Shown piece after piece: positions 8,142 through 16,336 of a DNA stretch of 64,000 nt. Position numbers and translations under genes: made by a program. Under the pieces are notes generated by a model. It was not told the DNA's origin. It saw only the letters and a program-made list of their open reading frames with translations, and ran no database searches. Each line of letters begins with the position of its first letter. The first letter of the stretch is position 1. The stretch covers positions 167,454 to 231,453 of the forward strand of contig ATWE01000012.1 in NCBI GenBank assembly GCA_000421085.1. Reading direction: 5' to 3'. The stretch is from Ensifer sp. USDA 6670 (GTDB lineage Bacteria; Pseudomonadota; Alphaproteobacteria; Rhizobiales; Rhizobiaceae).

Positions 8142-9656
8142 ATGACCACAGCCCTGCGCGTCGAAGGTTTGACGAAGCGCTTCGCGGGCATGATCGCGAA
8201 CGATGACGTCAACTTCGATCTTTTGCCTGGCGAAATCCATTGTCTCTTCGGAGAGAACGGTGCCGGTAAGTCCACGCTCTCCTCCTGTATTTTTGGATTC
8301 TATCGGCCGGACAGAGGTCAGATTTTCGTCAGCGGCGAGCCCGTCCACGTCGGTTCGCCGATTGACGCCATCCGGCACGGCATCGGTATGGTGCACCAGC
8401 ATTTCGTGCTGGTGCCGGAATTCACGGTGCTCGAAAACATCATCGTCGGCACCCAGCGCTCCGGCATCGGCCTGAAAGCTGCCGACGCGCGCAAGAAGCT
8501 CAGTCGCATCTGCGAGAGCTACGGTATCGTGGTCGACCTTGACGCCTATGTCTGGCAATTGCCGGTCGGTCGGCAGCAATGGGTGGAAATCCTCAAAGCG
8601 CTTTATCTCGATGCGCGGATCCTCATCCTCGATGAACCGACGGCGGTGCTGACGCCAGGTGAATCGCGTATCCTGTTCAATATTATAGGCGAAATGTGCG
8701 CCCGAGGGCTGTCGATCATCCTCATCACCCACAAGCTGGCGGAAGTGATGCAGTCGAACCGGGTCACCGTGCTGCGTAAGGGCAGGGTCGTCGCGACCCT
8801 CAAGACGTCCGAGACCTCGCCGGATGAACTGGTGCGGCTGATGGTCGGGCGCGACGTGTCCTTCTCGGTCGCCAAGCCGGCGCTCGCGCCGGGCGAAGAG
8901 GTATTGGCCGTGGAAGGGCTCACAGCCCGCGGTCACTGGGGAGAGACGGTTCTCAATAATATATCCTTCTCGGTTGCGCGTCACGAAATTCTCGGCATTG
9001 CCGGGGTTGCCGGAAACGGGCAGAAGGAGCTTTTCGAGGTTCTGTGCGGCGTCAGGAAACCGGACGCCGGGGCGATCCGGCTGAGGGGCGAGGATGTGGC
9101 CGGTCTCACGCCGCGCGCTCTGATGGATCGCGGGGTCGGCCACATTCCCGACGACCGGTTCCGCGAGGGCCTGGTGCCGGAATTCAGCATCGCGGAGAAC
9201 CTCGTTCTCGGATGGCAACGCAGTCCGAAATACCGGACCGGTCTGATGATGGATCGAAGAGCCATTGCGGATCTGGCGCGGGACATGATCGCGCAATACC
9301 AGATCGCTGCGCGCGACGAGACCGTGGCGGCCGGCAAACTTTCCGGTGGCAACGCGCAGAAGGTCATCATCGCCCGCGAATTCCTGCATGCCTCCGGTTT
9401 GATCCTTGCCAATCAGCCGACACGCGGGCTCGACGTCGGTGTGATCGAATATGTCCAGAGACAGCTGCTGAAAAAACGGGGGGAGGGCTTTGCGATCGTG
9501 CTTGCCTCGGAGGAGCTGAGCGATCTGTTCAGTCTCGCCGACCGCATCGCCGTGATGTTCAAGGGCGAGATAATGGGGATTGTCGATCCGAGGACGACCA
9601 CCATCGCAGAGGTAGGCGTGCTGATGGCAGGCGGCAGGGAAGGAGGACGGTCATGA
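8142..9656 (+). CDS. ABC transporter ATPase, duplicated (nucleoside/sugar type)
   Basis: A 504-residue ATPase with two nucleotide-binding halves. The first has Walker A GENGAGKST (about residues 37-45), a non-canonical signature (LPVGRQQWVEIL) and Walker B ILILDEPTAV. The second has a degenerate Walker A (GVAGNGQKE) but a good signature (LSGGNAQKVIIAREF). This asymmetry is typical of the RbsA/nucleoside class, in which only some sites hydrolyse ATP. It energises the two permeases that follow, and its stop overlaps the first permease start (ATGA). Confidence 0.9.
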   Translation: MTTALRVEGLTKRFAGMIANDDVNFDLLPGEIHCLFGENGAGKSTLSSCIFGFYRPDRGQIFVSGEPVHVGSPIDAIRHGIGMVHQHFVLVPEFTVLENIIVGTQRSGIGLKAADARKKLSRICESYGIVVDLDAYVWQLPVGRQQWVEILKALYLDARILILDEPTAVLTPGESRILFNIIGEMCARGLSIILITHKLAEVMQSNRVTVLRKGRVVATLKTSETSPDELVRLMVGRDVSFSVAKPALAPGEEVLAVEGLTARGHWGETVLNNISFSVARHEILGIAGVAGNGQKELFEVLCGVRKPDAGAIRLRGEDVAGLTPRALMDRGVGHIPDDRFREGLVPEFSIAENLVLGWQRSPKYRTGLMMDRRAIADLARDMIAQYQIAARDETVAAGKLSGGNAQKVIIAREFLHASGLILANQPTRGLDVGVIEYVQRQLLKKRGEGFAIVLASEELSDLFSLADRIAVMFKGEIMGIVDPRTTTIAEVGVLMAGGREGGRS

Positions 9657-10720
9657 TCCAGTTCGAACGCAGAACGGAAACGAGCGGCGTCTGGACCACG
9701 ATATCCTTTGCAGTGGCAAGTCTTGCCGGCCTTGCCGCGACGGCCGTGCTGCTCGCATCGACCGGTGCCGATGTGCTGCAGGTCTTCGGCGCTCTGGTTA
9801 AAGGCGCGGTAGGTTCTCCGAAGGCGCTTGCAACGACTCTGGTGAAGGCGACGCCGCTCATCCTGACCGGCCTTGCGACGGTCGTTGCCTTTCGGGCTCA
9901 GATTTGGAGCATCGGTCAGGAGGGGCAGGTCTTCGCTGGCGCCATGGGCGGCTATCTCGGCGCTCAATTGCTCGCCGGGTTGCCGGCGCTTCTCTTTTTC
10001 CCCGGTGTTCTTGCTTTCGGGATAGCGGGGGGTATGGCGGTAGCCTGGCTTTCTGCACTCTTGCGCAACCGCTTCGGCGTCAACGAGATCATCTCGACGG
10101 TGATGCTCAACTATCTGGCTGTCTACTTGCTGTCGTGGCTGCTTCAGGGCGGTCCCTGGGGGGAAACCGGGGGGACGATTTCCTATCATCAGTCGCCGAT
10201 GCTGCCCGATGCCGCATTCCTGCCGGCGCTCATGGGCAGCAGCCGGCTGCACGCCGGCGTGCTTCTGCCTTTCCTGGCCGCCGCAATCTGCGCCTTGGTA
10301 ATGGCACGGACACCGTTGGGCTTTGAGATACGCGGGCTTGGTTACAATCCGGAGGCACTACGACACAAGGGCGTGAATATCGGCCGGACGGTGACCCTGA
10401 TCATGCTTTCCAGCGGCGCGCTTGCGGCGCTTGCGGGCGCCATCGAGCTTTTCGGCGTGACGCACCGGCTGCGAGCCGACAATCTCATCGGCCTCGGCTA
10501 TGCCGGCATCATCGTCGGAATGATCGGCGGCCTTAGCGCCTGGGGAACGGTGCTGGCCGGCCTCTTCTTCGGCGCACTTGCAAGCGGCGCGGTCTACATG
10601 CGCGTATTGGGCGACGTTCCGGCCGCGCTGGTGCCTGCAATCCAGGGCATCACCCTTTTCTTATTCCTTTGCGCCGGTGTTCTGGCGCGTTACCGCATCG
10701 TCAGGGTCGTCGTCCAATGA
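9653..10720 (+). CDS. ABC transporter permease (nucleoside/BMP type), first subunit
   Basis: A 355-residue inner-membrane protein of the BPD_transp_2 class with many hydrophobic segments. It has the family stretches FRAQIWSIGQEGQ and NRFGVNEIISTVMLNYLAVYL and a cytoplasmic loop (GFEIRGLGYNPEALRHKGV). The first ATG in frame overlaps the ATPase stop by 4 bases, so the longer open frame extending back to 9044 is ignored. It forms the channel together with the next gene. Confidence 0.88.
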   Translation: MIQFERRTETSGVWTTISFAVASLAGLAATAVLLASTGADVLQVFGALVKGAVGSPKALATTLVKATPLILTGLATVVAFRAQIWSIGQEGQVFAGAMGGYLGAQLLAGLPALLFFPGVLAFGIAGGMAVAWLSALLRNRFGVNEIISTVMLNYLAVYLLSWLLQGGPWGETGGTISYHQSPMLPDAAFLPALMGSSRLHAGVLLPFLAAAICALVMARTPLGFEIRGLGYNPEALRHKGVNIGRTVTLIMLSSGALAALAGAIELFGVTHRLRADNLIGLGYAGIIVGMIGGLSAWGTVLAGLFFGALASGAVYMRVLGDVPAALVPAIQGITLFLFLCAGVLARYRIVRVVVQ

Positions 10721-11649
10721 GCCAGCTGTTCCACGAAGCGATCATCATCAGCATTCTTGCCTCCACGCTCCGCATCATGACGCCGCTCCTGTTTTCCTCC
10801 ATGGGCGAACTGGTCATTCAGCGCTCGGGCATCTGGAACATGGGTGTCGAGGGTACGATGCTGACCGGCGCCTTCGCGGCCTATCTCGTCGCCACGCTTA
10901 GCGGCTCCCTATGGCTGGCCGTGATCGCGGCCGTGCTTGCCGGCATATTGATGGGCGCGATCATCGCCTTCATGACGGCGGTCCTCAGGGTCGATCATTT
11001 CATCGCAGGGCTCGGACTGAACCTCCTGGCGGGCGGCTTCACGCTCTATTGGTTCCAGAGCTATATCCGAGGGCGCGCGCAGCCGACCTTCTCCGGGTTC
11101 GAGGATGTAGACATTCCGCTGCTGTCGGACATTCCGTTCATCGGGCCGATCCTGTTTTCACAGCGCGCGCTCACCTATTTGGCGCTGCTTGCGGTGCCGG
11201 CAATATGGTTCCTGCTTTACCGCAGCCGCCATGGGCTGGAACTGCGCTGTCTCGGCGAAAATCCGAAAGCCCTTGACGTCAAGGGCCTGAGCGTCACGGC
11301 CCGTCAGTTTGCCGCCGTTACGTTCGGCAGTGCCATGACCGGGCTCGGCGGCGGCTTCCTCATGCTCGGCTTTTCCGATCGCTTTCTCGCGGACTTCACC
11401 GCAGGCCGCGGCTGGATCGTAGTGGTTGCGCTGATCGCCGGCAATTGGAAGCCGAAAGGCGTGTTCATTGCGGTCGCTGCCTTTGCCCTCCTGGAAGCGC
11501 TCGCCACGCATTTGCAGGTGCTAGGCGCAAAAGTGCCACATCAGCTCCTCCTGTCGCTCCCCTATATCGCGTCGATTGGGCTTCTGATGGGGTTGCGCTT
11601 GCGCCCCGGGCAGCCGGCCCGCCTCGGCGTGCCCTACACAAGGGAGTAG
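10717..11649 (+). CDS. ABC transporter permease (nucleoside/BMP type), second subunit
   Basis: A 310-residue inner-membrane protein overlapping the previous permease stop (ATGA). It has the NIWNMGVEGTM-like segment (RSGIWNMGVEGTML) and the loop ELRCLGENPKALDVKGL that contacts the ATPase. It completes the BMP-ATPase-permease-permease transporter. The cluster ends here: the next gene is convergent and unrelated, with 9 bases between the stops. Confidence 0.88.
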   Translation: MSQLFHEAIIISILASTLRIMTPLLFSSMGELVIQRSGIWNMGVEGTMLTGAFAAYLVATLSGSLWLAVIAAVLAGILMGAIIAFMTAVLRVDHFIAGLGLNLLAGGFTLYWFQSYIRGRAQPTFSGFEDVDIPLLSDIPFIGPILFSQRALTYLALLAVPAIWFLLYRSRHGLELRCLGENPKALDVKGLSVTARQFAAVTFGSAMTGLGGGFLMLGFSDRFLADFTAGRGWIVVVALIAGNWKPKGVFIAVAAFALLEALATHLQVLGAKVPHQLLLSLPYIASIGLLMGLRLRPGQPARLGVPYTRE

Positions 11650-11658
11650 CTCGGGATA

Positions 11659-12336
11659 TCAGGCAGCGGGCGCTGTAGCGATTCTTCGCACGGCGGCGAG
11701 GACGTCGGCCGGTTCAGTGCGGACTAACCAATCCGGGCTCACGTCGGCGAACCTTACCACGGCATCCTTGCCGATCACGATCGTGGCCGGCATGGGGAGT
11801 TCGAAGGTTCCGGTACCGGTCACCTCACCGATCGGATTTCCGCTTGCTATCGAGGCACGGCGAGAGGGTTCGTCGAACGTATACAGTATGCCGAAGCGCC
11901 GCCCCAAGGCATTGCCGGCGTCGCTGGCGATCAGGAAATCCAGGCCATGGCGTTCTTTGATCTCCTTCAATCGATTCGGCACCTGCGGGCTGATACCGAC
12001 TAGAGTGGCGCCTAGCCTTTCGAGTTCCGGCGCGAGGAACCGGTTGTAATAGGGCAGTGCAATGTTGCAGGCCGGACATCCCGCAAAACGGAAAAAGATC
12101 AGCACCAGGGGACCCTTCCGAAGCAGTTCGTGCAGCGCGAGTTGCGCGCCCCCCACCTCCGTCAGCTGAAATGACTCCACGCGATCACCGGCCTTGATGA
12201 ACCCGGCGTGATCGGCGGTTTCCACGAGGAGCCTGCGTTGATCGACATTAATCTTCAGCGCAGCAGGCGCCATCGTCTCGGCGCGCTTTGCTTGGAAATC
12301 TGCGAGCGTTTCGTTGAGGGTGGATTGTTCGGTCAT
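11659..12336 (-). CDS. Peroxiredoxin-like AhpC/TSA family protein
   Basis: A 225-residue thioredoxin-fold protein with the redox motif FRFAGCPACNIALPYYN (about residues 93-109), where the first Cys is the likely peroxidatic residue. It presumably reduces peroxides in the cytoplasm; no signal peptide is seen. The ATG at 12336 is preceded by AGGAG at good spacing; the frame is open to 12420. It is convergent with the nucleoside permease and divergent from the sulfonate operon, so it may answer the peroxide produced by uncoupled flavin or Rieske oxygenases nearby. That link is only an inference. Confidence 0.8.
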   Translation of the reverse strand: MTEQSTLNETLADFQAKRAETMAPAALKINVDQRRLLVETADHAGFIKAGDRVESFQLTEVGGAQLALHELLRKGPLVLIFFRFAGCPACNIALPYYNRFLAPELERLGATLVGISPQVPNRLKEIKERHGLDFLIASDAGNALGRRFGILYTFDEPSRRASIASGNPIGEVTGTGTFELPMPATIVIGKDAVVRFADVSPDWLVRTEPADVLAAVRRIATAPAA

Positions 12337-12572
12337 CCCTGGGCTCCTGCTGTCGGAAAAGCGTGATCTTCCACGGATGATAGGTGCCGGAAGCAGCCGC
12401 GGCGAGCGAAGGCTTTGCACGGGTGTTCGCCGACGAGGGAGATTTTTTCCGGTTCTTGGCGACGCGGCGACAGCATTATTTCTTTAGTACACAAAATCAG
12501 TAGATAATATCAACTAAGCTGCACTGGATGCCTCGCTGCAGGCTTCGTCCCATTCGCCGAAAGGAAAAATCC

Positions 12573-12842
12573 ATGTCGTCTCCCAAGCTCGTCGGTCTCG
12601 CCGGAAGTTTCAGCCGACCGTCGAAGTCGCGGACCCTTGTCGAGACGGCAGCGGATCTCGCCGTAGAGGAATATGGGTTCATGGCCCATACCCTGCCGAC
12701 AGCGATCTATGCTTCAGACCGGGATTTAACGGATTATCGCGTCAGTTCCGAACCCTGGCGCCGGCGCATCGCACAGGCGGTCGACGAGCTCTCCGCCTTT
12801 TTTGCCGCGCCGTCCGCCCGGCACATCATCGCAGCGGAATGA
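12573..12842 (+). pseudogene. NAD(P)H-dependent FMN reductase (SsuE/MsuE family), internally deleted
   Basis: 89 residues against about 180-190 for the family. The N terminus KLVGLAGSFSRPSKSRTLVE is the flavodoxin-like phosphate-binding start. The C-terminal part (DLTDYRV...RRRIAQAVDELSAFF) matches the family end. About 95 central residues, including the flavin-binding GSPxYKxxxSG region, are missing in frame; the junction is near FMAHT-LPTAIYAS. ATG with AAGGAAAAA upstream. The intact gene would supply FMNH2 to the LLM monooxygenase two genes downstream. The present product is probably inactive, so that enzyme would need another reductase. Confidence 0.75.
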
Positions 12843-12860
12843 GCAGAGGGGGCGATCACC

Positions 12861-14027
12861 ATGACAGCCTTCGGCAATCAGCAGAAAACAATTTCGCCCT
12901 TTGATCCCGTCAGGATCGCCGCCGAGCTTTCGGTTCGGTTTGCGGCAACGGCGGCGAGCTATGACGAGAGCGCGTCCTTTCCATTCGAGAATATCCGGCT
13001 TGCACATGAGGCCGGCCTGATTGCTCTCACGGCGCCGGTGGAACACGGCGGAGCGGGGGCTGGGCTTGCCGTGGCCGTCGAGGTTATCCGTCATGTCGCC
13101 CGAGGCGAACCGTCGACGGCCTTGATCCTCATCATGCAGTACATCAATCTAGCGACGATTCCGAACTCCGGCTGGCCTCAAAACCTCATTCAGCGCGTGC
13201 TTGGAGATGCTGCGAGGAAGGGGTCGCTGATCAACGCCTTCCGAGTAGAGCCGGAACTTGGGACGCCGGTGCGCGGCGGGCTGCCGAAGACCACGGCCCG
13301 TCGGGCGAAGGGCGGATGGACCATCAGCGGGCGGAAAATCTATTCGACCGGCGTGGAAGGTCTGACCTATGCGGTCGTCTGGGCGCGTACCGATGAGGCG
13401 GACCCGAGAGTGGGCGCCTTCCTCGTACCGCTTGAGGCGGCGGGTCTTGCCATCGAAAAGACGTGGAACCCGCTCGGCATGCGCGCAACGGGCAGTCACG
13501 ACGTCGTCTTCGAAGACGTGCGCGTGCCGTCGGACCATGCGGTAGATATCCGGCTGCCATCGGAATGGGGCGGCCGGGGCGAAGGCCAGGCAGCCTGGTT
13601 CGGCCTTTTGCCGGGTGCACTTTATACGGGCGTTGCGGAAGCGGCACGCGACTGGCTGGTCACCTTTCTCAGGAACCGTGTGCCCACCAATCTCGGCCAG
13701 CCGCTCTCGAGCGTGCCTCGTATCCAGCATGCCGTCGGCGAAATCGAAGAGTTGATCGCGGTCAACCGGCGGCTGATCGCGTCGGCCGCCGGCGATATCG
13801 ATCGCGGGCTGCCGCTTCCCGCCACGGAAGCCAATCTCATCAAAACGGTCACCACGGAAAACGCGATCGCTGCCGTCGAGAAGGCGCTCAAGCTGACCGG
13901 GAACCACGGGATTTCCCGCAACAATCCACTGGAGCGCCACCATCGCGATGTCCTTTGCGGCCGCATCCACAGCCCGCAGGAAGACACGGTGCGGGTCGAA
14001 GCGGGCCGCATCGCGCTCGGCATCTGA
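12861..14027 (+). CDS. Acyl-CoA dehydrogenase-like flavoprotein (SfnB/DszC type)
   Basis: A 388-residue protein with the acyl-CoA dehydrogenase fold: helical N-terminal domain, central beta domain (GSHDVVFEDVRVPSDHAV, about residues 212-229) and helical C-terminal domain ending RHHRDVLCGRIHSP. Members in sulfur-scavenging operons (SfnB, DszC-like) act on sulfur or sulfonate compounds with reduced flavin rather than on acyl-CoA. Its place between the FMN reductase remnant and an LLM monooxygenase favours that role. GAGGGGG precedes the ATG. No catalytic acyl-CoA base can be assigned with confidence. Confidence 0.75.
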   Translation: MTAFGNQQKTISPFDPVRIAAELSVRFAATAASYDESASFPFENIRLAHEAGLIALTAPVEHGGAGAGLAVAVEVIRHVARGEPSTALILIMQYINLATIPNSGWPQNLIQRVLGDAARKGSLINAFRVEPELGTPVRGGLPKTTARRAKGGWTISGRKIYSTGVEGLTYAVVWARTDEADPRVGAFLVPLEAAGLAIEKTWNPLGMRATGSHDVVFEDVRVPSDHAVDIRLPSEWGGRGEGQAAWFGLLPGALYTGVAEAARDWLVTFLRNRVPTNLGQPLSSVPRIQHAVGEIEELIAVNRRLIASAAGDIDRGLPLPATEANLIKTVTTENAIAAVEKALKLTGNHGISRNNPLERHHRDVLCGRIHSPQEDTVRVEAGRIALGI

Positions 14028-14053
14028 TCTCGAACTCAGCAACGGAGGGTGTC

Positions 14054-15172
14054 ATGCCTGTCGAATTCATCGGTTACATCGGCAATCACAATGCTTCTGA
14101 GACGATAGCCCGGAAGGGGCCGGTCATCGATCTCGACCATATCGCCGCCGCCGCCTCGATCCACGAAAATGCCGGCTTCGACCGTGTCCTCTTCGCTTTC
14201 CATTCGACTTCGCCTGAAAGCATCCTGATCGCGCAGCACGTCGCCAATCACACCCGCAAGCTCAAGCTGATGATTGCGCACCGGCCTGGCTTCACCGCCC
14301 CCACGCTAGCCGCGCGGCAGCTCGCAACGCTCGACAACCTGACGGGCGGACGGGTCGCCGTCCATATCATCACCGGCGGCAATGACAAGGAGCTCGCGCA
14401 AGACGGCGATCACCTGAGCAAGGACGAGCGCTATGCCCGCACCAGCGAGTATCTCGATATCGTGCGCAAGGAATGGACGAGCGAGACGCCTTTCGACTAT
14501 GCGGGAAAACACTACAAGGTCGAACAAGCCTTCGCTGCCGTGAAGCCGAAGGGCCCGGAAGGTATCCCGATCTATTTCGGTGGGTCCTCCGATCCGGCGA
14601 TCGCAGTCGCAGGAAAACATGCGGACGTCTATGCGCTCTGGGGCGAGACACTGGAGCAGGTGGCAGAAACCTTGCGGAACGTCCGCGCCGCGGCTGCGGT
14701 GCACGGCCGCAAGCTCCGTTTCAGCCTGTCGCTGCGCCCGATCCTGGCGGAGACCGAGGACGCGGCCTGGGAGAAGGCGTCCAGCCTGCTTTCCCGCGCC
14801 AAGGCTCTTCGCGGCGCACCCGGGACCGAACGGCTGATTGACACCAATGCACATAGCGGCAACGGCCCGCAGAACGAAGGCTCGAAGCGGCTGCTTGCCG
14901 CCGCCGCCCGCGGGGCTCGGCTCGACAAGCGCCTATGGACGGAAATGGCGGCACTGACCGGCGCAAGCGGCAACTCGACCTCGCTCGTCGGGACACCCGA
15001 ACAGGTCGCAGAAGCGCTCATCGACTATTACGATCTCGGCATCACCACCTTCCTGATCCGCGGCTTCGATCCCATCGAGGATGCGTTCCACTACGGCCGT
15101 GACCTCATCCCGCTGGTACGCGAGCTCATTGCCGAGCGCGACCGCAGCGGTCATGCCCAGGCTGCCGAGTAA
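14054..15172 (+). CDS. LLM-class FMNH2-dependent alkanesulfonate monooxygenase (SsuD family)
   Basis: A 372-residue bacterial-luciferase-like TIM barrel. It starts MPVEFIGYIGNHNASET and contains FDRVLFAFHSTSPE, RPGFTAPTLAARQLATLDNL and the phosphate-site segment GIPIYFGGSSDPAIAVAGKHADVYALWGE, all typical of SsuD/MsuD-like enzymes. It cleaves C-S bonds of alkanesulfonates with O2 and FMNH2, releasing sulfite. GGAGGGTGTC precedes the ATG. The partner flavin reductase in this operon is deleted. Specificity within the family (methanesulfonate, longer sulfonates, sulfone) cannot be read from the sequence. Confidence 0.85.
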   Translation: MPVEFIGYIGNHNASETIARKGPVIDLDHIAAAASIHENAGFDRVLFAFHSTSPESILIAQHVANHTRKLKLMIAHRPGFTAPTLAARQLATLDNLTGGRVAVHIITGGNDKELAQDGDHLSKDERYARTSEYLDIVRKEWTSETPFDYAGKHYKVEQAFAAVKPKGPEGIPIYFGGSSDPAIAVAGKHADVYALWGETLEQVAETLRNVRAAAAVHGRKLRFSLSLRPILAETEDAAWEKASSLLSRAKALRGAPGTERLIDTNAHSGNGPQNEGSKRLLAAAARGARLDKRLWTEMAALTGASGNSTSLVGTPEQVAEALIDYYDLGITTFLIRGFDPIEDAFHYGRDLIPLVRELIAERDRSGHAQAAE

Positions 15173-15187
15173 ACCTTGAAATGCATC

Positions 15188-15210
15188 GCGGATCGCTCGG
15201 CGCGATCCGC
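15188..15210 (+). terminator. Intercistronic hairpin before the SsuA-like gene
   Basis: GCGGATCGC pairs perfectly with GCGATCCGC across a 5-base loop, followed by TTCTTC. It sits 16 bases after the monooxygenase stop. It is a weak intrinsic terminator or mRNA-processing element separating enzyme genes from transport genes. Confidence 0.5.
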
Positions 15211-15254
15211 TTCTTCCCAGCGCGCTCATTTTTCAGTGGATAAGGAGACGGACG

Positions 15255-16325
15255 ATGGCATGGAATGCAAAGACGCTCTTTGGAGCCGGCGATGATCACT
15301 CCCGGAATTTCGACCGCCGGGCTTTCCTGAAGACGGTCGGGCTGGTGGGCGTTGCCGCGCCCCTCGGCGCCCTTTCGCTCGGCAGCTTCGCCGCGACCGC
15401 CTCGCAACCGGCCGCTGCGGGAGAGCTGAAGAAGATCAAATTCGCGACGAATGCCAGTGCCATTTGCCTTGCACCGGTCTTCGTGGCGCAGGAGCACGGC
15501 ATCTTCAAAAAATACGGTCTCGACGTGGAGCTGGTGAATTTCGGCGCTTCCACCGAGGCCCTTCTCGAAGCGATCGCGACCGGTAAAGCAGATGGCGGGG
15601 TCGGCATGGCACTGCGGTGGCTGAAAGCGCTGGAGCAAGGCTTCGACGTCAAGATCACCGCCGGTACCCATGGGGGCTGCTCGCGGCTCGTCGCGCTGAA
15701 GTCTGCCGGCATCACCAAACTCACCGAGCTCAAAGGCAAGACGATCGGGATCTCGGACCTTGCCAGCCCCGGCAAGAATTTCTTCTCCATCCTCCTGCAC
15801 AAGGAAGGCATCGATCCGATCTCCGATGTCGAATGGCGGCAATATCCTGGCGAGCTCCTGCAGCTAGCCGCCGACAAGGGAGAGATCCACGCAATCGCCG
15901 ACGGCGACCCGAAAGCCTATTTCTGGCTGCAGGATCCAAAGTACATCCAGATCGCATCGAATCTCGACCACGGTTTCGAGAACCGCGTCTGCTGCATCGT
16001 CGGGTTGCGCGGCAGCCTCATCCGCGACGACCAGCCAACCGCCGCCGCCCTGACGCGCGCCCTCCTGGAAGCCCAAGACTGGACCGTGGCCAAGCCGCAA
16101 GATGCCGCAAGGGCCTTCCTGCCCAACGCCCCCAAGGGCAAGACGGTCGAGGAACTCGTCGGCGTCCTGCAGAGCCAGACGCATAACCACAATCCGGTCG
16201 GCGCGGACCTCAAGACGGAAATCGCACTCTACGCGCAGGAACTGCGCGACGTGCAGGTCTTCAAACAGTCGACCGATCCGAAGGACTTCGCCGACCGCGT
16301 CTTCGCCGACGTTCTGACCGCTTGA
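15255..16325 (+). CDS. ABC transporter substrate-binding protein, sulfonate/nitrate/taurine (SsuA) family
   Basis: A 356-residue periplasmic protein. The N terminus has a twin-arginine signal (DRRAFLKTVGLVGVAAPLGAL) with a hydrophobic core to about residue 55. The mature start KKIKFATNASAICLAPVFVAQEHGIFKKYGLDVELV is the NMT1/SsuA pattern. It captures an aliphatic sulfonate or related anion for the permease and ATPase that follow. AGGAGACGGACG precedes the ATG. Its place right after the sulfonate monooxygenase supports a sulfonate ligand. Confidence 0.85.
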   Translation: MAWNAKTLFGAGDDHSRNFDRRAFLKTVGLVGVAAPLGALSLGSFAATASQPAAAGELKKIKFATNASAICLAPVFVAQEHGIFKKYGLDVELVNFGASTEALLEAIATGKADGGVGMALRWLKALEQGFDVKITAGTHGGCSRLVALKSAGITKLTELKGKTIGISDLASPGKNFFSILLHKEGIDPISDVEWRQYPGELLQLAADKGEIHAIADGDPKAYFWLQDPKYIQIASNLDHGFENRVCCIVGLRGSLIRDDQPTAAALTRALLEAQDWTVAKPQDAARAFLPNAPKGKTVEELVGVLQSQTHNHNPVGADLKTEIALYAQELRDVQVFKQSTDPKDFADRVFADVLTA

Positions 16326-16336
16326 AGGGGGGCGTC

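Noticed and set aside
9044..9652. Upstream extension of the first nucleoside permease frame
   Set aside because: It lies inside the ATPase gene, is Arg-rich and low in hydrophobic residues; the ATG at 9653 with stop-start overlap is the natural start.
1..11649. Calling the first cluster a caffeine degradation operon
   Set aside because: Only the domain order matches; substrate assignment needs phylogeny and tests, so no ndm symbols were given.
13463..14053. N-terminal extension of the LLM monooxygenase frame
   Set aside because: It overlaps the flavoprotein gene and lacks family similarity; ATG 14054 with GGAGGG is clear.
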